From positions 113,233 to 177,232 of the forward strand of contig NZ_BMMM01000020.1 of the NCBI RefSeq assembly GCF_014645835.1: a DNA stretch of 64,000 nt, given 5' to 3'. Below are positions 18,341 to 27,174 of the stretch, in pieces; the stretch's first letter is position 1; each line of letters starts with the position of its first letter. Both the position numbers and the translations under genes were made by a program. Under the pieces are notes generated by a model that was not told the origin of the DNA, did not search any database, and was given only the letters and a program-made list of their open reading frames with translations. This DNA comes from Streptomyces albiflavescens (GTDB lineage: Bacteria; Actinomycetota; Actinomycetes; Streptomycetales; Streptomycetaceae).

Positions 18341-19321
18341 ATGGAGATGGAATCCCACACTTTCGACAAGCTCGATCTGCAGCTGCTGGCGGCGCTGGAG
18401 CTGGAGGGCCGGGCGCCCTTCAGCCGGATCGCGGCGGTGCTGGGCGTCTCCGACCAGACGATCGCGCGGCGCTACCGCAGGCTGTGCGCCGAGGGCGGGC
18501 TCCGCGTCGTCGCCGTCCGGGACGCCCAACGGCTCGGCCAGGACCAGTGGATGCTGCGGCTGCGCTGCGCGCCCGACAGCGTCGAGGCCATCGCGGAGGC
18601 GCTGGCCAAGCGCCCCGACACCGCCTGGATAGGGCTCGCCTCGGGCGGTACCGAGGTGGTGTGCATGACGCGCCCGCGCAGCCCCGATGACCACGACGAC
18701 CTGCTGCTCGGCAAGCTCCCGCGCACCCCGAGCATCATGGAGATCCGCGCCCACCAGCTGCTGCATCGCTTCTACGGCGGACCCAACGGATGGCTCGGCA
18801 AGTTCGCCGCGCTGACTGACGACCAGATCGCCGCGCTGCGCCCCGAGCCGACCGACACCACCGGTCCCGCCCGGATCGGCCCCGAGGACGAGCCGCTGGT
18901 CGCCGCCCTCGAGCGCGACGGACGCGCCGGCTACCCCGAGCTCCAACGGGCCACCGGCCGCTCGGAGTCCGCCGTCAAACGCCGGCTGGCCGGGCTGATC
19001 GCCTCAGGGGCGATGTACATCGACACCGAGTACCACTCCGAGATCCTCGGCTACCCCCTCGCCGCCTGCCTGTGGATCACGGCCGCTCCGGCCGCGCTCC
19101 ACTCCGTCGGCCAGGCCCTCGCCACCCACGACGAGGTCGCCTTCGCCTCCGCGACAGCGGGTTCCTCGAACATCGTCGTGACCGCCGTCGTGCGCGACAC
19201 GGCGGGCCTCTACACCTACCTGAGCGAGGGACTCGGCCGCCTCGAAGGCGTGCAGCACGTCGAGACGACGCCCTTCCTGCGCCGGGTCAAGCAACTCACG
19301 TACACGAAGCCGGCACGGTAG
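18341..19321 (+). CDS. Lrp/AsnC-family regulator with duplicated HTH-ligand units
   Basis: 326 residues from ATG 18341; a TTG at 18299 is an alternative start. There are two AsnC-type winged helices, one at ~8-55 (LDLQLLAALELEGRAPFS) and one at ~185-230 (LVAALERDGRAGYPEL), each followed by a RAM-like ligand-binding domain. Classical Lrp proteins have one such unit (~150 residues), so this is the double-length form common in Streptomyces. It faces the DHA2 exporter and probably controls it in response to an amino acid-like or drug ligand. Confidence 0.85.
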   Translation: MEMESHTFDKLDLQLLAALELEGRAPFSRIAAVLGVSDQTIARRYRRLCAEGGLRVVAVRDAQRLGQDQWMLRLRCAPDSVEAIAEALAKRPDTAWIGLASGGTEVVCMTRPRSPDDHDDLLLGKLPRTPSIMEIRAHQLLHRFYGGPNGWLGKFAALTDDQIAALRPEPTDTTGPARIGPEDEPLVAALERDGRAGYPELQRATGRSESAVKRRLAGLIASGAMYIDTEYHSEILGYPLAACLWITAAPAALHSVGQALATHDEVAFASATAGSSNIVVTAVVRDTAGLYTYLSEGLGRLEGVQHVETTPFLRRVKQLTYTKPAR

Positions 19322-19376
19322 ACGTCCGGCGCGCTGTCACGCTCGCGCAGGTGCCGGCGGAGCGTGTGGGAGAGCC

Positions 19377-19910
19377 CTAAGCCTGGAACTCTGTGAGATC
19401 GATCCCGTACACCCGCAGATCGTGCCCGGTCTCCATGTCCCGCGTCGTGCTCTCCGCCCCCATGCCGAGTTTGCCCAGCACGTTCGCGGACGCGGTGTCG
19501 CTCGCCCGGCATACGGCGACGACCCGGTCGAGACCGCGGTCCTGGAGCGCGAACTCGAGCGTGGCCTGCGCCGCCTCCGACGCGTACCCCTGCCCCCAGA
19601 ACGCCCGCCCCAGCCGCCAGGCGATCGCCACCTGGCCCGCGACCTCGGGCGGGGAGTCCGGAACGTACAGGCCCACCGCTCCGGCCAGCTCTCCGGATCC
19701 GAGGAGCTCGACGGCGAAGATCCCGAATCCCTCCTCGTCCCATTCCTCCTCCCACGCCTCGATGTCCTCGGCGGTCTCCTCCAAGGAGCGCGGCGTACCG
19801 TCGCCGACCCAGCGCATCACCTCGGGATCGGCGTGGATCTCGGACAGGGGGACGAGGTCGTCATCCAGCCAGCGGCGCAGGAGAAGACGGGGGGTGCGGA
19901 TCTCGCTCAT
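19377..19910 (-). CDS. GNAT acetyltransferase (RimJ/RimL-like)
   Basis: 177 residues, ATG 19910. The Acetyltransf_3 pattern starts with RTPRLLLRRWLDDDL. The acetyl-CoA pyrophosphate-binding segment is AWRLGRAFWGQGYASEA, and the last motif is SANVLGKLGMG. The family acetylates ribosomal protein N-termini or small amines; the substrate is unknown. The gene converges with the Lrp gene and sits behind the LysR gene on the same strand without a visible terminator, so it may be cotranscribed with it. Confidence 0.85.
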   Translation of the reverse strand: MSEIRTPRLLLRRWLDDDLVPLSEIHADPEVMRWVGDGTPRSLEETAEDIEAWEEEWDEEGFGIFAVELLGSGELAGAVGLYVPDSPPEVAGQVAIAWRLGRAFWGQGYASEAAQATLEFALQDRGLDRVVAVCRASDTASANVLGKLGMGAESTTRDMETGHDLRVYGIDLTEFQA

Positions 19911-19987
19911 GGCCCCATCCTGCCCTTTTGCTTCCTTTCAGCGCTCACCGCACCGGGCGTCAGCCCCCGCTGCCTGGCGTTGAGGCG

Positions 19988-20854
19988 TCAAGATCTCCTG
20001 TGCAACCGGACCCCGCCACTCAGGACCGCCGCCGCCAGTGCGTCCGCGGCCTCCTGGGCGGAGGTCCGGCGCTGCCCGTGCACCAGGACGAAGTCGACCT
20101 CGCCGAGTTCCGGCAGTCCCGCCCGCTCCGGTACGCGGACCAGCCCCGGCGGGACGAGTCCGCGGGAGTGGGCCATGACGCCCAGGCCCGCGCGGGCGGC
20201 CGCGATGAGGCCGTTGAGGCTGCCGCTGGTGCAGGCGATGCGCCATGGGCGGCCCTGGCGCTCCAGGGCTTCCAGGGCGAGGGCGCGGGTGATGCCCGGG
20301 GGCGGGTAGACGATCAGGGGGACCGGGCGGTCGGGGTCCAGGCGCAGCCGTTCCGCGCCGATCCACACCAGGCGGTCGTGCCAGACGAGCTCGCCGCGCG
20401 GATCCTCGGGCCGCCGTTTCGCCAGCACCAGGTCGAGCCTGCCCGCCGCGAGCCGCTCGTGGAGCGTGCCGGACAGCTCGACCGTGAGCTCCAGGTCCAC
20501 CTCGGGATGGTCGTACCGGAAGCCCTCCAGGATCTCCGGCAGCCGGGTGAGGACGAAGTCCTCGGACGCGCCGAAGCGCAGCCGGCCGCGCAGCCGTGTC
20601 CCGGTGAAGAACGCCGTCGCCTGCTCCTGCACCTCCAGGATCCGGCGCGCGAAGCCGAGCATCGCCTCGCCGTCCTCCGTGAGCTCCACGGAGTGCGTGT
20701 CCCGGGCGAACAGCTGCCGCCCGGCGTTGTCCTCGAGACGGCGGACGTGCTGGCTGACCGTGGACTGCCGCAGCCCGAGACGCCGCGCGGCCCGGGTGAA
20801 GCTCAGGGTTTGGGCCACCGCCAGGAAGGTACGCAGCTGCGACGGGTCGTACAT
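19988..20854 (-). CDS. LysR-family transcriptional regulator
   Basis: 288 residues, ATG 20854. The N-terminal winged helix is canonical: LRTFLAVAQTLSFTRAARRL then LRQSTVSQHVRRLEDNAG. A LysR substrate-binding domain covers ~90-280. The gene is divergent from a BASS-type transporter 76 bp away, the usual arrangement for LysR control of its neighbour. The gap carries ATCGCGAATCGCAAT and, ~30 bp on, GATTCCCGATTGCGG, which could form a split LysR site. Confidence 0.87.
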   Translation of the reverse strand: MYDPSQLRTFLAVAQTLSFTRAARRLGLRQSTVSQHVRRLEDNAGRQLFARDTHSVELTEDGEAMLGFARRILEVQEQATAFFTGTRLRGRLRFGASEDFVLTRLPEILEGFRYDHPEVDLELTVELSGTLHERLAAGRLDLVLAKRRPEDPRGELVWHDRLVWIGAERLRLDPDRPVPLIVYPPPGITRALALEALERQGRPWRIACTSGSLNGLIAAARAGLGVMAHSRGLVPPGLVRVPERAGLPELGEVDFVLVHGQRRTSAQEAADALAAAVLSGGVRLHRRS

Positions 20855-20930
20855 GGTGTCACGTTATCGCGAATCGCAATGACAGTCAGAGCAGTATGAC
20901 GGATTCCCGATTGCGGGCCGGAGGAGGACG
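20855..20930. promoter_or_regulatory. Divergent control region of the LysR and BASS genes
   Basis: This 76-bp spacer must hold both promoters. TCGCAAT near 20874 and ATTGCG near 20913 form a spaced inverted pair compatible with LysR tetramer binding. The right end carries GGAGGAGG immediately before ATG 20931. Confidence 0.45.
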
Positions 20931-22040
20931 ATGGAGAGGGCACGACCCGACCTCGTACGACGACGCACAGAACCGAGTAGTGGAGCACCGTTGAAACGCC
21001 TGCAATGGCCGAGTTGGATGCCGATCGACCCGTACATCCTGCTGTTGCTCGGGACGGTGGGCCTCGCGGCCCTCTTCCCGGCGCGGGGTACGGGCGCCGA
21101 TGTCGCCTCGGGTGGGTCCACGGCCGCGATCGCCTTCCTGTTCTTCCTCTACGGAGCGCGCCTGTCCACACGTGAGGCGGTCGAGGGGCTCAAGCACTGG
21201 CGGCTCCACGGCACGGTCCTGGCCTGCACTTTCGTGGTCTTCCCGCTGCTCGGCCTCGCCGCTCGCGGCCTCGAGCCGGTCTTCCTGACGCACAACCTGT
21301 ACACCGGCCTCCTCTTCCTCACCCTCGTCCCGTCGACCATCCAGTCGTCGATCGCGTTCACCTCGATAGCGCGGGGCAATGTGCCCGCCGCGATCTGTGC
21401 GGGCTCCTTCTCCTCGCTCGCGGGCATCGTGATCACCCCGCTGCTCGCGGCATCCCTGCTGGGCAACAGCGGCGGCGGATTCTCCGCGCACGCGCTCATC
21501 AAGATCGTGCTGCAGTTGCTGGTGCCCTTCGTCGCCGGGCAGGTGCTGCGCCCGTGGATCGGCGGATTCGTCACGCGGCACAAGAAGGTCCTCGGATACG
21601 TCGACCGCGGCTCGATCCTGCTCGTCGTCTACACCGCGTTCAGCGAGGGCATGGTGCAGGGCATCTGGCACCAGGTGAGCCCCGTCAGGCTGGCCGGACT
21701 CCTGGTCGTCGAGGCCGCGCTGCTCGCCGTGATGCTCACGCTCACCTGGTACGGCGCGAAGGCCCTGCGCTTCAACCGTGGGGACCGGATCGCGATCCAG
21801 TTCGCCGGTTCGAAGAAGTCCCTCGCCTCCGGGCTGCCCATGGCCAGTGTGCTGTTCGGCGCGCACGCCTCGCTCGCCGTGCTGCCGCTGATGCTCTTCC
21901 ATCAGATGCAGCTCATGGTGTGCGCGGTGATCGCCAGGCGCCGTGCCCACGACCCCGAGGCCGCCGAGACGCCTACGACCCCGGTCCCCCCAGTCGCAGA
22001 GTCACGAATCGCGGTCGGTACAGGGAGACGTTCCGGCTGA
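20931..22040 (+). CDS. Bile acid:sodium symporter (BASS)-family transporter
   Basis: 369 residues from ATG 20931 with GGAGGAGG just upstream. A TTG at 20991 (LKRLQWPSW) has its own GGAG and would give the more usual ~349-residue form, so the start is uncertain. About ten membrane segments are present. Family traits include TAAIAFLFFLYGARLS, SSIAFTSIARGN (the crossover helix region) and FAGSKKSLASGLPMA. Members move organic anions with sodium, and the divergent LysR gene suggests induction by a carboxylate. The last 68 bp overlap the 3' end of the convergent propeller gene. Confidence 0.85.
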   Translation: MERARPDLVRRRTEPSSGAPLKRLQWPSWMPIDPYILLLLGTVGLAALFPARGTGADVASGGSTAAIAFLFFLYGARLSTREAVEGLKHWRLHGTVLACTFVVFPLLGLAARGLEPVFLTHNLYTGLLFLTLVPSTIQSSIAFTSIARGNVPAAICAGSFSSLAGIVITPLLAASLLGNSGGGFSAHALIKIVLQLLVPFVAGQVLRPWIGGFVTRHKKVLGYVDRGSILLVVYTAFSEGMVQGIWHQVSPVRLAGLLVVEAALLAVMLTLTWYGAKALRFNRGDRIAIQFAGSKKSLASGLPMASVLFGAHASLAVLPLMLFHQMQLMVCAVIARRRAHDPEAAETPTTPVPPVAESRIAVGTGRRSG

Positions 22041-23211
22041 GGTTCGCCTGCGCCGCGGCGCCCGTCGCGTCCAGCCAGTTGACGTCGTAACTGAGCACGA
22101 TCCGGTCCCCGTCGCTCAGCTCCGGGTGCGCCTGCGGGTTGTACGCAGCCACGTCGCCCTGGGGCAGCGACGGGCTGAAGCTCCGGGTGGGCCCGTGCCA
22201 GGGGCCGGTCGGCGAGCACGCCCAGTACGAGGTGATCGTCGTCAGGCCCGCGGTGCCGGCCGCCATGGTGAACAGCACGTACGTGCCGCCGTCGCGCACC
22301 ACGGTGAACGCGCTGCCCACGCCCGTGCGCTGCCCGTCCCCGAGCACCGGCGCCGGACGCGCCCGCACCGTCCACCCCGAGCCGTCCCAGTACTCCCAGG
22401 CCCCTGGTTCGGCGAGCCTGCCGCGCGGCACCCGCGCGACGTACGCCTTCGACGCGGGGCGCGAGGCGGCCTGCCCGTCGTCGCCGCCGAAGACGTAGGT
22501 CCAGTCGCCCTCGTCGACCGCGGAGGTGCCGAACAGCACCCGCTGGGAGGCGTCCGGAACGGAACGCTGGTCCAGGACCGTGGTGATGCCTTGGAGGCGC
22601 AGGTCCGGCAGCGAGAGCGTGGCGACCTCGGTCGAGGTGGGCACACCGTAGATCCAGGGGGCCTGGCCCGTGGTGCGGGTCCACATCAGGACGCGTACGA
22701 CCTCTTCCGAGGAGCCGGGGGAGCGGGGCTCGACGCGGGCAGCCACCGGCCAGCGCCACTGCCCCGGACCCGGGTCCGGGAACAAGGGCGCGGGAAGTGT
22801 CGTCCGCAGACGGCCCTCGCGGGACATCACGACGGCCGAGTTGCGTACGAGGGGCGCGCTGGTGTCGCGCCAGGCGTACGACTCTCCGACCGGGTTCGGC
22901 GGCCCGTGCACCAGGCCCAGATAGGTGTCGGAGAACAGCCACAGCACCCGCCCGTCCGGCAGCCGCACCGAGTGGGTGCCGTCGCCGCCGGTCCAGTCGT
23001 CGGTGCGGCCGGCGTCGTCCCCGTACCGGGCGAACTCGCCGGTGAGCCTCGCGTCCGCGGTCCAGGACCTGAGCGTACGAGCCGTGCACGCGCCGCCGCC
23101 CTCCCGGTCGTGGTCCGGGAGGGCGGTGAGCAGCACGGCCGCGCAGACCAGGGCCAGCAGGATGCCGAGCCCAGTCCCGTTCTGCCGTCGTGCTCGTGTG
23201 TCGTCGGGCAC
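21973..23211 (-). CDS. Secreted or anchored beta-propeller protein (DUF4185/DUF5005-like)
   Basis: ~412 residues from GTG 23211. An ATG at 23241 would overlap the upstream sialidase stop and is less attractive, though the nearest GGAGG is poorly spaced for either. A single hydrophobic segment (GILLALVCAAVLLTALP) near the N-terminus is a signal or anchor. The remainder has repeated strand motifs such as DGTHSVRLPDGRVLWLFSDT and SLYRPRFVTLRL, seen in five-bladed propeller glycosidase-like families. No catalytic triad can be named. It follows the sialidase gene by ~10 bp, so the two are probably cotranscribed and act on the same glycan (inference). Confidence 0.7.
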   Translation of the reverse strand: MPDDTRARRQNGTGLGILLALVCAAVLLTALPDHDREGGGACTARTLRSWTADARLTGEFARYGDDAGRTDDWTGGDGTHSVRLPDGRVLWLFSDTYLGLVHGPPNPVGESYAWRDTSAPLVRNSAVVMSREGRLRTTLPAPLFPDPGPGQWRWPVAARVEPRSPGSSEEVVRVLMWTRTTGQAPWIYGVPTSTEVATLSLPDLRLQGITTVLDQRSVPDASQRVLFGTSAVDEGDWTYVFGGDDGQAASRPASKAYVARVPRGRLAEPGAWEYWDGSGWTVRARPAPVLGDGQRTGVGSAFTVVRDGGTYVLFTMAAGTAGLTTITSYWACSPTGPWHGPTRSFSPSLPQGDVAAYNPQAHPELSDGDRIVLSYDVNWLDATGAAAQANLSRNVSLYRPRFVTLRLGGPGS

Positions 23212-23221
23212 GGACGGGACG

Positions 23222-25132
23222 TTAGTGGCCTCCGCCCACATGGTCCATGGGCAGCCACAGGACGGAGTCCTCCGTCTGCGCGGTCTGCCCGGGCGCCGTG
23301 GCCAGCTCGTCGTCGCTCAGCGCCCGGTCGTAGACGCGTACGTCGTCGATCGCGCCGGTGAAGAACGCCCGGCTGTCCATCCGTTGTCCGATGTGCACCC
23401 CGAACGGCGAGTTGCGGCTGACCGATCCGGGCACATCGGCGGTGCTGACCGTCGTACCGTCGACGAACAGCGTGAGCTGTCTGCCGCCGCGGCGCAGCGC
23501 CAGATGGTGCCACTGGCCGTCGTTGTACGCGCTCGTGGTGCGCACGGACGCCGATGTCGGGGCCGAGGCGCCGTTCCTCGTGGTGATCAGCCCGGTGATC
23601 CGGTGGGACGCGGGCTCGCCGCGCACCCACACCTGCGGCTGCGTCGTCCCGATCCCGCCCATCCACAGCAGCGGCTGCTCACCGGTGGTGGCGGTGTAGC
23701 GGAACCACAAGGACGCCGTGAAGTCCTTCGTCCCGAGCGGCAGCCGGTCCTGATAGGGCAGTCGTACGGCGTCGTCCACGCCGTCGAAGGCGAGCGCGCC
23801 GCCGAACACGCCGTCCGTCTCCTGGGCGCCGCCGAGGACCGCGGCCCGCTTGGTGCCCGGGGCGAGGTCGGCCGTCGTCGGGTCCGGGCCACGGCGTGGC
23901 TTGAGCCAGTCCTCGGTGAAGCGGGCGAAGCGGATCTCGTCGCGCGCGTCGACCGCGCCGCCCTCATACATCAGACCCACGGTGTCGCCTTCGACGCGGA
24001 CCATGTCCGAGTACCCGGACCAGTCGGTGGTGACGACCGTGCCGCGGTCCACGCTGTCCCAGGTGCGTCCGCCGTCGTACGAGGAGCGGATCATCATCGT
24101 CCGGCGGCGATCGGGGTCGCCGGGGCAGGACAGCAGGATCCGGTCGCCGAGGCGCAGGGTGGAGCCCTGGACCTGGGGTGCGTAGAGGTCGGGGACGTCG
24201 CGGAAGGGGGTCACGAAGCTGTCGCCGCCGTCGCGGCTCACGGCCTGCGTGCGGTGGCCGAGGTCGGTGCCGTCCTGCTCGCGCCCGCTCACGAGGACGG
24301 AGCCGTCGGTGCGTTCGGTGAGCGCCATCTCGGACGGCTTCTGGCGGAAGGTGCCGTCGTCGGCGATCGGCCACGAGTCGGTCGCGCCGATGTCCCAGTG
24401 GTCTCCGCCGTCGTCACTGGTGATGAGCGCGGCGTTGTTCGCCGTGACACGACTGCCGTTCCACGTCTCGGTGTTGACACCGAAGACGAGCCGTCCCGCG
24501 TGTCGGCCCCGGGTCAGCTGGATGCCGTGCACGGGTCCGGTGGCGTACCAGGAATTCCAGTTGGCCGGGAGGATCTCGTCGCTCAGGTCGCGCGGCTGAG
24601 ACCAGGTGAGGCCGTCGTCGTCGCTGTACTGCAGATGCGGGGTGCGGTCGCAGGGCACGGAGCAACTCGCGCTGTCCGTACGGCCCGTGTTGTATGTCTC
24701 GGCCAGCACGATGCGGCCGGTCTCGCGGTCCACGATGGGCGCGGGGTTGCCGTGCGTGTCGCCGCCGCCCTCGTTGACGACCTGGAGGGGGCCCCAGGTG
24801 CGGCCGCCGTCGGTGGAGCGCTTGACCACGATGTCGATGTCGGCCGCGTCCCCGCAGTTGAGGACTCGCCCCTCGGCGAACGCCAGCAGTGTGCCCTCGG
24901 TCGTCTTCACGACGGCCGGGATGCGGAAGCAGGCGTAGCCGGGATCCTGGGAGGCCTTGAAGAGCACCTGTTGCTCGAACTCGCCCGTGGCGGAGACCTG
25001 TTCGGCTCCCGCAGGACTCGGCAGCGCGAGCAGCGCGGCGGTGGTGAGTACGGCGGTGAGAACGGCGGTGAGGGTGGATCTGAGACGTCTTTGAGGAGTG
25101 AATTTCAGACGTGTGCGGAGACTTGACGGCAT
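23222..25132 (-). CDS. Secreted exo-alpha-sialidase with C-terminal LamG domain
   Basis: 636 residues, ATG 25132. The signal peptide ends near SPAGA (~43). The GH33 propeller has the FRIP motif (CFRIPAVV) and five Asp boxes, including RSTDGGRTW, YSDDDGLTW and SSYDGGRTW. Downstream Arg and Glu residues typical of the family are present (FAEGRVLNCGD, ALTERTDGS). A LamG/concanavalin-like domain (GALAFDGVDDAVRLP through DDVRVYDRALSDDEL) covers ~440-630 and probably binds carbohydrate. The enzyme should release terminal sialic acid or a related nonulosonate outside the cell. Confidence 0.9.
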   Translation of the reverse strand: MPSSLRTRLKFTPQRRLRSTLTAVLTAVLTTAALLALPSPAGAEQVSATGEFEQQVLFKASQDPGYACFRIPAVVKTTEGTLLAFAEGRVLNCGDAADIDIVVKRSTDGGRTWGPLQVVNEGGGDTHGNPAPIVDRETGRIVLAETYNTGRTDSASCSVPCDRTPHLQYSDDDGLTWSQPRDLSDEILPANWNSWYATGPVHGIQLTRGRHAGRLVFGVNTETWNGSRVTANNAALITSDDGGDHWDIGATDSWPIADDGTFRQKPSEMALTERTDGSVLVSGREQDGTDLGHRTQAVSRDGGDSFVTPFRDVPDLYAPQVQGSTLRLGDRILLSCPGDPDRRRTMMIRSSYDGGRTWDSVDRGTVVTTDWSGYSDMVRVEGDTVGLMYEGGAVDARDEIRFARFTEDWLKPRRGPDPTTADLAPGTKRAAVLGGAQETDGVFGGALAFDGVDDAVRLPYQDRLPLGTKDFTASLWFRYTATTGEQPLLWMGGIGTTQPQVWVRGEPASHRITGLITTRNGASAPTSASVRTTSAYNDGQWHHLALRRGGRQLTLFVDGTTVSTADVPGSVSRNSPFGVHIGQRMDSRAFFTGAIDDVRVYDRALSDDELATAPGQTAQTEDSVLWLPMDHVGGGH

Positions 25133-25250
25133 GGTGCGACCTGCCCTTCATGCGTCTGGGCAATCCGGATACTCTGGACATCCCACGTCCAACGTTCGCG
25201 TCACAGACGCTACTTGGGCTCTCAGGCACCCCACAAGAAGGGTGCACCGG

Positions 25251-26003
25251 TCATGTTCCTGCCGGTTCGCGTCGGCGCCGTGGGGGCGGCAGCACCGGAA
25301 GTACGGCCGCGGGCTGGGGAGTTGGCGCCGGGCCCGCTCCGCTCCTGCGGCAGACCAGGGCGTCGGGGTCGTTCGCGGGCGCCTGGAGCGTGTAGCCGTC
25401 CGGACAGGTGGGTCCGGGGTCGCCCTTGGGGCCGACCGGACCGGAATCGCCCTTGTCGCCCTTCACGCCCGACGCACCGGAGGAACCCGGTTGCCCTGGG
25501 TATCCCTGATCGCCCTGAGGGCCGGATGGCCCTGCCGGGCCCGGCGAGCCGTTCGCGCCCGGCACTCCCGAGGCGCCGGGCGCGCCGGGCGCGCCGGACG
25601 GCCCCGGGGGACCCGGTTCGCCCCGCGCCCCGCGCTGCCCGGTGGCACCCGCCTTGCCGCCCGCTCCCCGCTCGCCCTTCGCGCCGGGAGCTCCGGGCGA
25701 TCCGGGCGATCCGGCGGGCACACGCACCCGGTCGATGAGGTTGTCCACGGCCTCGGAGGGGTCCGGGGCCGCCGGGGTGCCGCCGTCGGCCTCCACCTGG
25801 GCGCGTAGCGCGCGCACGTCCTCCGCAAGTGTGGAGAGCGCCTTGCCGCGCCGGTCCGCCTCCGAGCGCAGTGCCTCGGCCCTGCGGTCTCCGGCGTCGA
25901 TGCGCGCCCACAGGATCACCGCGATGCCGGAGAGCGCGATCAGAACGCAGACGAGAAAGATGCTGCGCCAGCGCAGGGCGAGCAGCCGCTTGAGCCCGTT
26001 CAT
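25251..26003 (-). CDS. Membrane-anchored collagen-like protein
   Basis: 250 residues; ATG 26003 overlaps the upstream stop (ATGA). A membrane helix spans ~13-33 (IFLVCVLIALSGIAVILWA), followed by a coiled-coil stalk at ~38-72. From Gly98 to ~199 there are 34 uninterrupted Gly-X-Y triplets, rich in Pro, Lys/Glu and Asp. A short Pro-rich tail contains two Cys residues (TCPDGYTL, LVCRRS). The coiled coil should trimerise the chain and nucleate a triple helix projecting outward. Bacterial collagens serve as surface spacers or adhesins; the ligand is unknown. Confidence 0.85.
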   Translation of the reverse strand: MNGLKRLLALRWRSIFLVCVLIALSGIAVILWARIDAGDRRAEALRSEADRRGKALSTLAEDVRALRAQVEADGGTPAAPDPSEAVDNLIDRVRVPAGSPGSPGAPGAKGERGAGGKAGATGQRGARGEPGPPGPSGAPGAPGASGVPGANGSPGPAGPSGPQGDQGYPGQPGSSGASGVKGDKGDSGPVGPKGDPGPTCPDGYTLQAPANDPDALVCRRSGAGPAPTPQPAAVLPVLPPPRRRREPAGT

Positions 26004-26272
26004 GGCGCACCTCCGAGGCGGTGGATGTCGAGGCGCAGCCGGGCGATCTCCGACTGGTCCGCCGCGCGCAGCGAGGACAGCTCGTTGATGCGCGAGTCGC
26101 GTTCGGCGACCTGGCGTTCAAGGCGGTCGCGCTCGGACTGCAGCTTGTCGGTGAGGCTGGAGTAACCGTTCAGGGCGTTCTCGCCCCGCTTCCCCAAGTA
26201 CGCCACGACGGCCGCGCCCAGCACGCCCGCACAGGCCAATGACGAGCCGAGCAGGGTGGTGCCGACATCCAA
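26000..26272 (-). CDS. Small membrane protein with coiled-coil domain, partner of the collagen-like protein
   Basis: 90 residues from TTG 26272, with GGAGG 7 nt upstream; reading further upstream gives only low-complexity frame noise. One membrane helix (GSSLACAGVLGAAVVAYLG) spans residues ~9-27. A long heptad-like coiled coil follows (DKLQSERDRLERQVAERD onward). No known family was recognised. The 4-nt overlap with the collagen-like gene and the matching coiled-coil stalks suggest the two proteins assemble together at the membrane (inference). Confidence 0.7.
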   Translation of the reverse strand: MDVGTTLLGSSLACAGVLGAAVVAYLGKRGENALNGYSSLTDKLQSERDRLERQVAERDSRINELSSLRAADQSEIARLRLDIHRLGGAP

Positions 26273-26508
26273 GTAACTGCCTCCTACCCGGACGACGGGC
26301 CGCGGACGTGGCCCGATGGAACTCGCCAGAAGTAACGAGCCCGGGCGCCTGGGGATGTGCGGACGTCGTCCAGGTCCGGTACTCCGGACGGGTGGTGACG
26401 GAGGGTCACGGATCACGGGCGCTGTATCACCTCGCCGTCCATCGGCGGCCGGCCAGTACCGCCGTGCCGTCGTTCGGTCAGCCGCGGCGCCACCGGGCCG
26501 TCCATGGG

Positions 26509-27018
26509 TCAGGGCCGCAGCACCACTTTGCCGAGGTTGCTCCGCGACTCGATCGCCTCGTGCGCCTTCGCGGCGTCCTCCAGTGCGAACTCCCCGTGCA
26601 CGGCGGGCTTGAGCGCGCCGTCCCCGAACAGCCGCCACAGCTCCTGCCGCCACCGCTCGTACAACTCCGGCTCCCCGCGGGCGATCCGTGCCATCTGGAA
26701 GCCGATCACCGACTTGGCGCCCACGAGCAGGTCGTACGCCTGGACGGTCCCGCCGCCGAGCTGTACGCGACCAGCCGTCCGCCCGGAGCGAGCGCGGCGA
26801 CGGCCGGGGTGAGCAGGTCGCCGCCGACCGCGTCGAGGGCGTAGTCGACGGCGCCGAGCGCGACCAGACCGCTGCGGACGAGGGCGACCGCGTCGACGGC
26901 GCTCGCGTTCTCGGGGACGGGCGTGGCCATGGCTTCGAGCAGGGGCGCGCAGTCGGCGTACCCGTGCCCGAAGCAGAGCCCGACGACGCGGTCGCCCGCG
27001 CTGAAACGGGTGACGCCT
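26509..27018 (-). pseudogene. Quinone oxidoreductase (zinc-binding dehydrogenase family) remnant
   Basis: Reading the minus strand from ~27018 gives GVTRFSAGDRVVGLCFGHG and on to GGRLVAYSS. The frame then breaks near 26757 by what looks like a 1-bp loss, and resumes as GGGTVQAYDLLVGAKSVIGF to the stop at 26509. The joined product matches the C-terminal two-thirds of MDR-family NADPH:quinone reductases. The first ~90 residues are missing: sequence homology stops abruptly at ~27018, where a MarR remnant on the other strand begins. It has both a 5' deletion and a frameshift and so is a pseudogene. Confidence 0.8.
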
Positions 27019-27145
27019 GAAACGCTGCGAAACGGCGGCCCGTGAGGCGAACGACACCCTGCTGGCGCCGCTCTCGGCGGCCGAGCGGGAGCAGTTCATG
27101 GCCTTGCTGACGCGAATTTCCGGCACGGAGCCGCCGGCGGGCTGA
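27017..27145 (+). pseudogene. C-terminal remnant of a MarR-family regulator
   Basis: The plus strand from ~27017 encodes ~42 residues to TGA 27143-27145: KRCETAAREANDTLLAP, then LSAAEREQFMALLTRI. This is the typical final helix pair of MarR regulators. Everything upstream, including the winged helix, is gone. MarR genes usually face the quinone reductase they control, so one deletion of the intergenic region and both gene starts explains the two fused remnants. Confidence 0.65.
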
Positions 27146-27174
27146 GGCGGCGGGCCCAGGCGCGGCAGGGCAGA

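Noticed and set aside
22925..25126. 733-codon plus-strand frame opposite the sialidase
   Set aside because: Compositional artefact of high-GC coding; no signal peptide or motifs, while the opposite strand has Asp boxes and a FRIP motif.
26273..26508. 236-bp gap upstream of the coiled-coil/collagen operon checked for genes
   Set aside because: Only short inverted bits (GTGAC-N5-GTCAC near 26395) are visible; no plausible coding frame with a ribosome binding site.
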